From contig WRLY01000001.1 of the NCBI GenBank assembly GCA_009776305.1, forward strand, positions 1-64,000: 64,000 bases of DNA. The letters are read 5' to 3'. The notes under the pieces are model-generated. The model did not search any database, was not told the origin of the DNA, and was given only the letters and a program-made list of their open reading frames with translations. A program made the position numbers and the translations under genes. Below are positions 7,609-16,039 of this stretch, piece by piece. The first letter of the stretch is position 1; each line of letters opens with the position of its first letter. The DNA is from Oscillospiraceae bacterium (GTDB taxonomy: Bacteria; Bacillota; Clostridia; Oscillospirales; Ruminococcaceae).

Positions 7609-9660
7609 ATGAAAGCCTATAAATGCAAAGAAATAAGAAACATCGCCATCGCAGGTCACGGAGGAAGCGGAAAAACTTCATTAGCCGAAGCGCTTATGTT
7701 TAAGAGCGGCGCAATCGACAGAATGGGGCGCTCTTCCGACGGTAACACCGTATGCGACTACGACCCGGAAGAAATAAAGAGAAATATTTCGCTAAACGCC
7801 TCTCTCGCTTATGCCGAGTGGAAAAATACTAAAATCAATATAGTAGACACCCCCGGGCAATTCGACTTTATAGGCGGTATGTACGAGGGCGTCCGCGCCG
7901 CCGAAACGGTAGTAATTACTGTCGCCGCCAAAGACGGCGCAAAAGTCGGAACCGTAAAAGCATTTAAAGAATCCTCTAAGCAAGGCAAAGCCCACGTCTT
8001 TGCAGTCACCAAAATTGACGAGGAAAACGCCGATTTTAACAAATCTCTTGATAGCCTTAAAGCAAAGTTCGGAAACTCGGTCTGCCCCGTAATCGTCCCT
8101 GCCGGCGATGTCTTTGTTAATTTAGTAACCATGAAAGCCTATAAATACGATAAATCGGGGAAAGCCTCCGAAAGCGAATTGCCCGCCGGCGACTTTGATT
8201 TAATGCGCCTGACCCTTGCCGAAGCCATAGCCGAAACCGACGAGGCGCTTATGGAAAAATTCTTTGAAAGCGCGGGCGAGGACTTCACAGACGAAGAATT
8301 TTCAAAAGGTCTGCACAACGGATTGGTTCAGGGTGTGATCTCCCCCGTGGTCGCCTGTTCAGCTGAAACTCTTTCGGGAATCGAAATGATTCTTGATTTA
8401 ATAGTCGGCTCTTTCCCCTCTCCGGAAGAATCCGCAGGGGAAATTTCGGAAAGCGGTGAAAAAGTCAAGTATGACCAAACAGCGCCTTTAGCCGCTTATG
8501 TATTTAAAACTCTTGCCGACCCTTTTGTAGGAAAATTAAGCTTTGTTAAAATAATCACAGGTTCTTTAAGCGCCAAAACCGAGCCGACCAACTCCCGTAC
8601 GGGAGAAGTCGAGCGTTTCGGAAAAATACTTGCGCTCAGGGGTAAAAAGCAGGAGGAATTAACCGAGGCACATGCAGGGGACATAATCGCGATTACCAAG
8701 CTTGATGCTACAACCGGTGATACATTATGCAAGGCAGGGAAAACCTCAAACTTCAAGCCTACCGAATTCCCGACGGCGTGTTTTTTCCAGGCTGTCACCG
8801 CAAAAGGCAAAGGTGACGAGGCTAAAATTTCAAGTGCGATTCACCGTATAATAGAAGAGGACAAAACTCTATCTTATGTAAACAACACCGAAACCCGTCA
8901 GCGGGTACTCGGCGGTTTGGGCGAACAGCATCTTGACGTAGCCGTACAAAAGATGAAAGCTAAATTCGGCGTGGAAGTGGAGCTTTCCGCCCCTATTATA
9001 GCCTACCGCGAAACCGTTCGTAAAAAGGTCACAAATATAGAAGGTAAGCATAAAAAGCAATCGGGCGGCGCGGGACAGTACGGCGTTGTTGTAATGGAAT
9101 TCGAGCCTCACCCCGAAGACGAGTTACTCTTCGAGGAACGGGTATTCGGCGGCAGTGTACCCAAGCAGTTCTTCCCCGCCGTTGAAAAAGGATTAAGAGA
9201 AAGCGTAGAGCATGGTATTTTAGCCGGCTATCCCGTGGTAAGGCTTAAAGCAACCTTGGTAGACGGCAAGTATCACCCGGTTGACAGTAAGGAAATAGCT
9301 TTCGTAATGGCGGCGCGGTTAGCGTTCAAGGACGGCATGAAAGCGGCTTCCCCTTGTCTTTTAGAGCCTATTCTTTCTATGAAAATCTTTGTAGGCGATG
9401 ATAAAACAGGCGATGTTATGGGCGTGGTCAACAAGCGCCGCGGCTCTGTTATAAGCACCAGCCCCATAGGCGACGGCATGACCCAAATAGAGGTGGAAAT
9501 ACCCCAGGCTGAAACCTCCGACTTCGCCCTTGTAATCCGTCAAATGACCAAAGGGCTCGGCAGTTTTACCTTTGAATTCGCACGGTATCAGGAACTGCCC
9601 CAACAGCTTGAAGCTGAGGTTATTGCCAACGCACCTAAGTTTAATAAGTATGAAGGCTAA
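7609..9660 (+). CDS. Elongation factor G-like protein (EF-G II type)
   Basis: A 683-residue translational GTPase with the five-domain EF-G plan. The P-loop is GHGGSGKTS (about residue 17) instead of the GHVDHGKTT of canonical EF-G, G3 is DTPGQ (about 81) and G4 is TKID (about 135) in place of NKMD. Domain II, III, IV (near YRETVRKKV, about 465) and V are all present. These changes are those of the EF-G-like paralogue group found in Clostridia and Actinobacteria, whose role in elongation or recycling is not settled. The start follows AGGAAGGAAG. A strong terminator follows. It should not be called the sole EF-G of the cell. Confidence 0.9.
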   Translation: MKAYKCKEIRNIAIAGHGGSGKTSLAEALMFKSGAIDRMGRSSDGNTVCDYDPEEIKRNISLNASLAYAEWKNTKINIVDTPGQFDFIGGMYEGVRAAETVVITVAAKDGAKVGTVKAFKESSKQGKAHVFAVTKIDEENADFNKSLDSLKAKFGNSVCPVIVPAGDVFVNLVTMKAYKYDKSGKASESELPAGDFDLMRLTLAEAIAETDEALMEKFFESAGEDFTDEEFSKGLHNGLVQGVISPVVACSAETLSGIEMILDLIVGSFPSPEESAGEISESGEKVKYDQTAPLAAYVFKTLADPFVGKLSFVKIITGSLSAKTEPTNSRTGEVERFGKILALRGKKQEELTEAHAGDIIAITKLDATTGDTLCKAGKTSNFKPTEFPTACFFQAVTAKGKGDEAKISSAIHRIIEEDKTLSYVNNTETRQRVLGGLGEQHLDVAVQKMKAKFGVEVELSAPIIAYRETVRKKVTNIEGKHKKQSGGAGQYGVVVMEFEPHPEDELLFEERVFGGSVPKQFFPAVEKGLRESVEHGILAGYPVVRLKATLVDGKYHPVDSKEIAFVMAARLAFKDGMKAASPCLLEPILSMKIFVGDDKTGDVMGVVNKRRGSVISTSPIGDGMTQIEVEIPQAETSDFALVIRQMTKGLGSFTFEFARYQELPQQLEAEVIANAPKFNKYEG

Positions 9661-9671
9661 ACATAAATTAT

Positions 9672-9715
9672 AAAAATAAGAAATCGGCTGTTTTTACAGC
9701 CGATTTCTTATTTTT
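9672..9715. terminator. Intrinsic terminator after the EF-G-like gene
   Basis: A 20-bp perfect stem (9672-9691 with 9696-9715) around a 4-nt loop with A- and T-rich ends; works in either direction. Confidence 0.92.
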
Positions 9716-10067
9716 GGAGTGAGCAAATATATTTATTGAAAAGCTATGTACTAAATGCTGATTTTAAATTAGCTTTCAGTACGTGACGCATATTTAAATA
9801 CGTCATTGCTTAATTCTTAGGCGCAGAACCCCCCGCCCATGATTGCTTCACGGAAAAGGCGCTCCGCTTTTCTTTACATTTAATTATATATGACGATTAT
9901 GAAGATTATATGAAAACAATATTATGTTTTGGAGAATTTTGTTACCGTTTTGTAATATTTTAAAGCCTCAAAAGTAAAACGGCGAAAGAGTTTTAAAGAG
10001 AAAAAGAGATATTACGAGCGTTCAGCAGAGATTAAGCGATATATTTCATTTTTTTTTAAAAAAACTG
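9716..10067. other. Intergenic stretch, no gene seen
   Basis: AT-rich spacer between the EF-G-like gene and the rplM promoter. It has a small imperfect hairpin (9852-9876, GAAAAGGCG/CGCTTTTC) followed by TTT. I see no coding region. Confidence 0.6.
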
Positions 10068-10096
10068 TTGACAGGTAATTTCTTTTACGGTATAAT
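10068..10096 (+). promoter_or_regulatory. Promoter of rplM-rpsI
   Basis: TTGACA (10068-10073), 17 bp, TATAAT (10091-10096): a consensus match, 68 bp before rplM. Confidence 0.93.
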
Positions 10097-10164
10097 GAAC
10101 TTTGTCACGTTTACAATAATTTCATATTGCAAATTCATGCAAAATCAGGAGGAGGCAAGCAAAA

Positions 10165-10593
10165 ATGTCAACCACTATGCCAAAAGTTGAAAAAATCGAA
10201 CGCAAATGGTATATACTGGACGCCAAAGGCAGACCGCTCGGACGTGTGGCGACCCACGCAGCAACATTACTTCGCGGTAAGCATAAACCTATTTTCGCTC
10301 CGCACTGCGACTGCGGCGACCATGTAATCATCATCAACTGCGCCGACGCCGTTTTAACCGGCGACAAACTTAAAAAGAAATTCTACAGATGGCACACAGG
10401 CTGGATAGGTCATCTGAGAGAAATCAGCTATGAAAAGCTCATGTCGGAAAAGCCCGATAAGGCTATGACCTTAGCTGTAAAGGGTATGTTACCCGATACC
10501 ACACTCGGACGTAAATCACTCACAAGACTTCGCGTTTATCGCGGAGCGGAGCATAAGAATCAGGCTCAAAAGCCCGAAGAATTTCAGTTTTAG
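10165..10593 (+). CDS. rplM: 50S ribosomal protein L13
   Basis: An early-assembly 23S rRNA-binding protein. The 142-residue product has WYILDAKGRPLGRVAT near residue 14 and the conserved MLPDTTLGRKSLTRLRVY (about 109-126). AGGAGGAGG precedes the ATG. It is followed 87 bp later by rpsI, the universal pair. Confidence 0.98.
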   Translation: MSTTMPKVEKIERKWYILDAKGRPLGRVATHAATLLRGKHKPIFAPHCDCGDHVIIINCADAVLTGDKLKKKFYRWHTGWIGHLREISYEKLMSEKPDKAMTLAVKGMLPDTTLGRKSLTRLRVYRGAEHKNQAQKPEEFQF

Positions 10594-10680
10594 CCGGCGC
10601 TTTTAAGTATTGGGAACTTCTACGAGGCGGCTCGTTTAAAATGCCGTTTCTATTCATAAGTAACAGGAGGCAGTCATTAA

Positions 10681-11079
10681 ATGTACGATTCAAAACCTTA
10701 TTATTACGGCACAGGCAGAAGAAAGCACTCGGTAGCCAGAGTAAGGGTTTATCCCGGAAACGGTTCAATAAACGTCAACAACCGCGACATAGACGACTAT
10801 TTCGGGCTTGATACCTTAAAGCTGATTACTCGTCAGCCCTTGGCTTTAACCGGCACATCGGATAAATTTGATATTATCTGCACGGTTCGCGGCGGCGGCG
10901 TAACGGGACAGGCGGGGGCGATTCGTCACGGCTTGTCGAGAGCTTTATTGCAATACAGCGAAGAGCTTCGCCCGGTGCTGAAAAAGGCAGGGTTCTTAAC
11001 CCGTGACCCCAGAATGAAAGAGCGCAAAAAGTACGGACTCAAGGCAGCGAGACGCGCGCCGCAATTTAGTAAGCGCTAA
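10681..11079 (+). CDS. rpsI: 30S ribosomal protein S9
   Basis: S9 reaches the P-site tRNA with its C-terminal tail. The 132-residue product carries [15 protein letters not shown] near the start and ends [14 protein letters not shown], the conserved tail. AACAGGAGG lies before the ATG. A terminator follows at 11111. Confidence 0.98.
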   Translation: MYDSKPYYYGTGRRKHSVARVRVYPGNGSINVNNRDIDDYFGLDTLKLITRQPLALTGTSDKFDIICTVRGGGVTGQAGAIRHGLSRALLQYSEELRPVLKKAGFLTRDPRMKERKKYGLKAARRAPQFSKR

Positions 11080-11110
11080 TTTCTTTAATCTCCTTTAATA
11101 AATTTGTTGC

Positions 11111-11144
11111 AAAAAACGCACCGTAGTTTTTCGGTGCGTTTTTT
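11111..11144 (+). terminator. Intrinsic terminator after rpsI
   Basis: Thirteen-bp stem AAAAAACGCACCG / CGGTGCGTTTTTT with an 8-nt loop and T-run. Confidence 0.93.
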
Positions 11145-11289
11145 GTATAATCATGTAGACATTATACGTTTCGTATAAACCGCAACCGCAAGTTGACAAA
11201 AAGCAAGCAAAAGTTGGTAGTTTTTCATAATGAAAAAAGTTAAAATCTAAACAGGGATTAATTCCAAATATATTTTCACAGGAGCTAAT

Positions 11290-11435
11290 AGTTTGAAAAA
11301 AAGAACAAGTACAAGAAGAGAAATATTTCACCACTCGTTGGTGTTTGGAGAGGATGGTAATTAGTTTGAAAAAAAGCTCAAGTATTAGAGGAAAATATTT
11401 CACCACTCGTTTGGTGCTTGGAGAGGATGGTAATT
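11290..11435 (+). repeat. Intercistronic repeat, tandem copies A and B
   Basis: Two head-to-tail 73-bp units (11290-11362 and 11363-11435) with few differences, including two small indels that cancel each other in frame. Each has TTTGAAAAAAAG, an AAATATTTCA block, a hairpin with arms CACCA/TGGTG (11329-11343 and 11401-11416), and GGAGAGGATGGTAATT. The second provides the ribosome site for the HTH gene. Related single copies lie upstream of secF, khpA and rsmH. Confidence 0.9.
11293..11364 (+). CDS. Micro-ORF of intercistronic repeat, copy A (23 aa)
   Basis: TTG start 8 nt after AGGAG; reads MKKRTSTRREIF...LVFGEDGN and stops at TAG, 1 nt before the TTG of copy B. Translation is inferred from the ribosome site and the conserved frame. 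Confidence 0.5.
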   Translation: MKKRTSTRREIFHHSLVFGEDGN

Positions 11436-11437
11436 AA
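11366..11437 (+). CDS. Micro-ORF of intercistronic repeat, copy B (23 aa)
   Basis: TTG start after GAGAGGA; reads MKKSSSIRGKYF...LVLGEDGN and stops at TAA, 1 nt before the ATG of the HTH gene. The frame is kept relative to copy A despite an insertion and a deletion between them. Confidence 0.5.
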   Translation: MKKSSSIRGKYFTTRLVLGEDGN

Positions 11438-11438
11438 T

Positions 11439-12239
11439 ATGAAATTTAATGAAAAATTACAAAAACTCAGAAAAGAAAAAGGTTTGTCGCAAGAAAACTT
11501 AGCGGAGGCTCTCGACGTTTCAAGGCAGGCTATTTCAAAATGGGAGTCGGGACAAAGCTATCCTGAAACCGATAAGTTAATTGCTTTGTCGGATATGTTC
11601 GGCATAACCCTTGATAATCTTGTAAAAGATGGCGAAATACGTTCAGTCGAAAGCGATTCGGGCAATTCTGAAAAAACGATTATACTGCACATGCGCGGAA
11701 ACTACGAGTACAAGAGCAAAAAGAGCCTGTTCGGTCTGCCGCTTGTCCACATCAATGTCGGTTGGGGAGCATATAAGGCGAAAGGCATAATCGCAATAGG
11801 AAATATCTCAAGCGGGTTCATTTCTATTGGGCTTGCTTCATTCGGTATTGTTTCAATCGGACTTGTCGGCGCGGGCATTATCGGAATCGGTACATTTTGC
11901 ATAGGGCTTTTGCTTGCGATAGGGGCTATTTCAGTGGGAACATTTTCAATCGGCGCGGTTGCTTTTGGCATTTTTACACTTGGCGCAGTGTCAATAGGCA
12001 TGTTCTCCTACGGGGCGGCTTCATTCGCCAGTCACGTCGCCATAGGCGACTATGCACGGGGGCATATCGCAATAGGCAGAATTGTGCACGGCGTAAAAAC
12101 CATTGAGGTTGAAAACATAATCAACAATGACAATGTTTTCAAAGAAGTAAGCCGCGAGCAAATCAAAAGCCTACTCGATTCCGAATTCCCGAATATGTGG
12201 CAGTGGGTTAAAAATTTTATAACGGGATTTTTCAGATAA
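11439..12239 (+). CDS. XRE-family HTH protein with hydrophobic Ile-Gly repeat domain
   Basis: About 266 residues. Residues 1-62 form a Cro/XRE helix-turn-helix (LSQENLAEALDVSRQAISKWESG). Residues of about 100-205 are a run of short, glycine-spaced hydrophobic repeats of the type (S/A)IG-x-(hydrophobic)-G, e.g. ISIGLASFGIVSIGL, giving either a membrane bundle or a beta-solenoid. The tail (about 220-266) is soluble and ends MWQWVKNFITGFF. HTH proteins of this build occur in Clostridia but their signal is unknown to me. I use ATG 11439 because GGAGAGGA lies before it; a TTG further upstream would cover this site. It lies behind the tandem micro-ORF repeats. Confidence 0.8.
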   Translation: MKFNEKLQKLRKEKGLSQENLAEALDVSRQAISKWESGQSYPETDKLIALSDMFGITLDNLVKDGEIRSVESDSGNSEKTIILHMRGNYEYKSKKSLFGLPLVHINVGWGAYKAKGIIAIGNISSGFISIGLASFGIVSIGLVGAGIIGIGTFCIGLLLAIGAISVGTFSIGAVAFGIFTLGAVSIGMFSYGAASFASHVAIGDYARGHIAIGRIVHGVKTIEVENIINNDNVFKEVSREQIKSLLDSEFPNMWQWVKNFITGFFR

Positions 12240-12255
12240 CATATAACAGATAACT

Positions 12256-12283
12256 GCTAACCCGCCCTTACGGGCGGGTTAGC
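12256..12283. terminator. Terminator between convergent genes
   Basis: Twelve-bp perfect stem GCTAACCCGCCC / GGGCGGGTTAGC with TTAC loop, between the HTH gene and the convergent 812-aa gene. T-runs are short. Confidence 0.8.
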
Positions 12284-12302
12284 TTATACGTTAAGAATGA
12301 TA

Positions 12303-14741
12303 TTATTCTTCATTGGGTGAATTAATAAAAAGATTCGACTTCGGCTGTTTAAAAATAGCGTCCATAACCCTTTTGGTCTTATGCGAAAGCGGCACGCCCT
12401 CTGCATCGGTCGGTATGCTTTCATCGGTGAAACCGTCTTTACGCTCCAGTCCCCTTAATATATCAGTGAACCCGATTTCCTGAGTTTCCTCGGCTTTTTG
12501 AGAAGCGTAGACTTTAGAAGAAAACGAATCTTCAGGCTCACCGGAATAGTCGCCGTCAGCTTGCCTGTCACGAAGTTTCGGAATATTCAGTGAAAGTGCG
12601 GGCGCGGAATTATATTCCTCCTCAAAGGAATTATCCCCCCCAAAGGTTACGCCTCTTGTTGACGGTTTAGCATGGTTCTGCGACGGAGTAATATCCCTCA
12701 AAAGTGAATTTCCCCTTGGAATGTCCCTTAAAATCGGATTTTCTCTCGGGACTTCTCTCGGACTTTCCTTTGAACCCTCTTTTGCCGCCGAAATATCTGA
12801 AAAGGCGGGTATATGCCTGTTATTCCGTCTTTCGGGTACGCTTTCTGATACGGCGGGAGGAATATTCAGCGGTTTCACGGGATAGACGGGAGATAATTGC
12901 GGCTCGTTTGACGGTTGCGGCGGTTGAGCCGAATGTGCCGTCACCTGTGAAGCATACAACAATTGCGCCTCATAAGACGGGTGTGAACCATGCACCGTGC
13001 GCGAAGCTTTTTTGGGTTTGAAAACCTTTACATATTCATCTTGTTTTACAGGCTCTATGCTCTTGGCTCTGACGTTATATATTTTTACGTCTTCCTCGTC
13101 AATTTGCGGCGACGCACTTTCGTGAATTAAGCCATGCGGCATATTCCCGCTGGCGTAAGGAATAGTAACGTCAGAAGAAAACGTTTCGGGGTGCACGCCT
13201 CTGATTACACGAGACGACACCCTTGACGGAATCGTCGTGGACATATCGTCGTCATCGTCGGGGGCGTAATGCTGAACAGGTAATTCGGGGATTTCAACAT
13301 CTCTCCTTTCAACCCGTTCAAACACAAAAGGCTTTACGGTTCTGCCCCGGCTGTCCTTTTCGGGGTTAAGCCTCGTCAGGTCGGGCTCACTGCGGGAGCG
13401 CCTTTTTGCGGCTGAGTCTTGCCCTCTTACGGAATTTTCAGAACCTGCCGCATCTGCCGAATTTCCGGATAAAAACGACATAGAGCGTGAATATTCGGCA
13501 AAGTTCTCAAAATCAAGCAATGTCGCCTGTCCGCTTAAAACGTTTTCGCGAATGGCATTCATATATCTGCACCAGTCGGAAAAGTCCCGCTGGGTGAATT
13601 CCACATTGATTCTCGCCGACATTTCTTTATAGAGGCGGTCGCACCTTTCGTTTAACAGGGCGGCATCTATACTGTCGTTATGGGAAACTATTTTCCCTGA
13701 TTTTGCATTTTGGCTGTTTTTGGCGTTTTGGGCATTAATTTTGCTTGCCATAAGCTCATAGCAGGTTCTGCCGTTTTTGGTAATTGTATCGCAATAATCA
13801 AAATCGTAGTCCTCCGAGCGCAGATAAAAATCCTTACAAAGCTCACAGCGCTGTAAGTACTCGCCGCTTTCTATAATAACGTCGATTTCCAAATCCACAG
13901 CCGCTTTAAGACCGGCAGGCATATAAACCTTCATAGGCGCTTCAGACAGCGATTTTATCATGGTTTCGACTATATTATCACCCCGTGCGGGCAATAAAGC
14001 TTTCATTGAAGCAAAAGCGTCCATAGCCGTCTGGTCGGAAACAATCTCGCCTTTCTTTAGCTTGCCCTTATCATCGGCGTATTTCATGTCGGCAAGCAGA
14101 TTCCGTACTATTTCACGGCTGACACTGCTCATAACAAAGGGCGAATTAGGCGTTCTGCCTAATGTAAAAACCTTATTCTCCGCTACCGAATTAAGGTCAT
14201 AGCCCTGCTCATTGGCAACGACATTGAACATCAAATCGAAATAATTAGCGCGGGCGGCGGCTTCGGCAGAACCTTTAAGCTTGCCCCCGAATATAAAATC
14301 GGTTTTTATATTGGCGTATTCCTGTATTTTGAGCAGATTAACCCACTGGTTAATCGCGTAACCGTTCCTGTATTCGGAAAGCCGCGTAAACACCGCTTTT
14401 TCAAAATCGTTCCTACAGGGTATATAATTATTCCAAAGGGTAATCACTCCTATTTCGTTTTGTCTGCAAATATATTCTACCCAGCAGTCAATAACTATTT
14501 TCTCAAAAGCACCGCGTATATTCTGCTCATAATACTTGTGACAGCCGCTTATGGAATTACGGATTTCCGCCGTTTCTTCCTGGCGGTATTCGCCTGTTTT
14601 CATATAAAGTTTACACAAATCCACGCATCTTTCCATAAAAAGGTTAAAATCGTATTTCATAAAATACAACAAATTTTTAGGATAAGAAACGGTATATATA
14701 TCGTTTGAACTCTTTCCGGTAAGATTGATTCGTCCGCTCAA
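12303..14741 (-). CDS. Unrecognised 812-aa protein with Cys cluster and disordered tail
   Basis: I do not recognise a named family. The N-terminal 400 residues look folded and mostly helical and contain a possible zinc site, CELCKDFYLRSEDYDFDYCD...RTCYE (about residues 296-325; CxxC, then two more Cys), which resembles the zinc-knuckle motif of CGNR-type proteins. Residues of about 430-780 are low-complexity, rich in Pro, Ser, Arg and acidic residues, probably disordered. The start is TTG behind GAGGGAAG. No signal peptide or membrane helix. It follows the membrane protein gene at 14856-15701 by 114 bp and probably shares its promoter. Confidence 0.75.
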   Translation of the reverse strand: MSGRINLTGKSSNDIYTVSYPKNLLYFMKYDFNLFMERCVDLCKLYMKTGEYRQEETAEIRNSISGCHKYYEQNIRGAFEKIVIDCWVEYICRQNEIGVITLWNNYIPCRNDFEKAVFTRLSEYRNGYAINQWVNLLKIQEYANIKTDFIFGGKLKGSAEAAARANYFDLMFNVVANEQGYDLNSVAENKVFTLGRTPNSPFVMSSVSREIVRNLLADMKYADDKGKLKKGEIVSDQTAMDAFASMKALLPARGDNIVETMIKSLSEAPMKVYMPAGLKAAVDLEIDVIIESGEYLQRCELCKDFYLRSEDYDFDYCDTITKNGRTCYELMASKINAQNAKNSQNAKSGKIVSHNDSIDAALLNERCDRLYKEMSARINVEFTQRDFSDWCRYMNAIRENVLSGQATLLDFENFAEYSRSMSFLSGNSADAAGSENSVRGQDSAAKRRSRSEPDLTRLNPEKDSRGRTVKPFVFERVERRDVEIPELPVQHYAPDDDDDMSTTIPSRVSSRVIRGVHPETFSSDVTIPYASGNMPHGLIHESASPQIDEEDVKIYNVRAKSIEPVKQDEYVKVFKPKKASRTVHGSHPSYEAQLLYASQVTAHSAQPPQPSNEPQLSPVYPVKPLNIPPAVSESVPERRNNRHIPAFSDISAAKEGSKESPREVPRENPILRDIPRGNSLLRDITPSQNHAKPSTRGVTFGGDNSFEEEYNSAPALSLNIPKLRDRQADGDYSGEPEDSFSSKVYASQKAEETQEIGFTDILRGLERKDGFTDESIPTDAEGVPLSHKTKRVMDAIFKQPKSNLFINSPNEE

Positions 14742-14832
14742 AGTATCTCACTTCCCTCTCGGCATTTAGCCGGTTAAAAATCCATCGCCACAGGCGATAC
14801 CAAAATTATTCATTGTCAATTGTTATAACTCG

Positions 14833-14865
14833 ATTAACTTAAAATCCAATAGATTTTAAGTTAAT
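14833..14865. repeat. AT-rich perfect inverted repeat
   Basis: ATTAACTTAAAATC and its exact complement flank 5 nt (14-bp arms), overlapping the stop codon of the membrane protein gene. There is no T-run, so it may cause partial termination or stabilise the upstream message. Confidence 0.6.
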
Positions 14866-15701
14866 AATTGTTCGTCGGGCGGCGGGGTTTCGGCTCTCGT
14901 CATCTGCGGGGGCTGGGTGAAAACCTCGGTTTCACCTGAGAAAAAATCTTCGCCGTTTCTGCTTTCCCCATCGTTTACGCTGACGTCCTTTACCCTGCCG
15001 TCAATTAAAAGCTGGCTGTCTGACAACCACTCGACCTCGGTTTTGTTTGACAAACGCTGCTGTAAAATTCTCCTGCTGTTACTATGCCTTTCGCCCTCTA
15101 AAAAGGGCAGTTTTATATCATCGGCGGTAAATTCAACAAAATAGCTTACAGTACGGTTTTCCTTATTTTCCCTGTCTATGTACATAACCAATCTGTAAGT
15201 ACCCTCAGTCGAATAAAGATAATCCTCCTGCGGACAGCGCAAATCCAAGTCCACCAATGTTGGAATTCCGATTGAAAAGATTTGCATGGTAAGATAGCCG
15301 AGAGTTACTATAACGAAAAGGATTAGGTAAATTGTGCCGAGGACGGTTTTCAGCGATTCGGGAGAGCCTGCGGCAAAAAACACCACGGTTGACACCACAA
15401 ATACCGGAACAAGCAAAAACCAGTTCCCAAACGCGAACACCAGCATTACTAAAATGCAGGGGTGCAACAGACAGGCGGTAATTTGTGTGGCGATTTCCTT
15501 TCGGGTGTAAATCATCACAATACCGAATAATACATTGATTAGCAAATAAAGCGAGAAGAGTGAAACCGGATTGGTCGGCACTAAGAAAAACGAAAACGAA
15601 AGCCAAGCCAACCATATCATAAAAAAGCCGTATCCAAGAGAAAGAGCTGAAAACCCTAATCTCGTCCACTTGTTTTTGAAAAAAGCAATAACATGGTCCA
15701 T
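14856..15701 (-). CDS. Membrane protein of unknown function
   Basis: The 281-residue product has about five membrane helices in its first 150 residues (about 14-38, 45-65, 75-90, 92-110, 120-145) and a soluble C-terminal part that contains a strand-rich segment (GTYRLVMYIDRENKENRTVSY...) and ends in a Pro/Glu-rich tail. I cannot assign a family. ATG 15701 follows GAGGG. It is the first gene of a likely two-gene unit with the 812-aa protein; both sit between the ribosomal protein genes and ftsZ. Confidence 0.75.
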   Translation of the reverse strand: MDHVIAFFKNKWTRLGFSALSLGYGFFMIWLAWLSFSFFLVPTNPVSLFSLYLLINVLFGIVMIYTRKEIATQITACLLHPCILVMLVFAFGNWFLLVPVFVVSTVVFFAAGSPESLKTVLGTIYLILFVIVTLGYLTMQIFSIGIPTLVDLDLRCPQEDYLYSTEGTYRLVMYIDRENKENRTVSYFVEFTADDIKLPFLEGERHSNSRRILQQRLSNKTEVEWLSDSQLLIDGRVKDVSVNDGESRNGEDFFSGETEVFTQPPQMTRAETPPPDEQLLT

Positions 15702-15846
15702 TTTGTCAGTCCCTCATTTTAAAAAAGCAATATAATGTCCTCGCCTTTGCCAAGCAAAGGCAGACCTTCTGCAGGCGGTCGGGCTCATTTTCCCGAACAG
15801 ACGGCGAGCATATCTCCCGCCCCGTTAAAACATTCCCGCTTTTTAT

Positions 15847-15875
15847 ATTTTATAACAAATTTAATTTTTTTTCAA
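15847..15875 (-). promoter_or_regulatory. Possible promoter for the 14856-15701 gene pair
   Basis: On the minus strand TTGAAA (15870-15875), 17 bp, TAAAAT (15847-15852). The rest of the gap 15702-16039 holds no gene; near 15931-15984 there are two ATATACAGG direct repeats around an imperfect GTTG/CAAC hairpin. Confidence 0.55.
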
Positions 15876-16039
15876 GCTTAAAAGGGGAATTTTTCGTTTT
15901 TTTTCAATTTTTGGAATTTATAAAATATTTACGCCCATATACAGGGTGTTGGGCAACGACAACCCCCAATATACAGGCGGAATTTTATGCTTATTGTCAT
16001 TTATTGTAGAATTACGCTGAACAGGCGCGATTTTTTAGT

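Noticed and set aside
11290-11435. Tandem 73-bp repeat as a CRISPR array
   Set aside because: Only two units, with no spacers between them, and related single copies stand before other genes.
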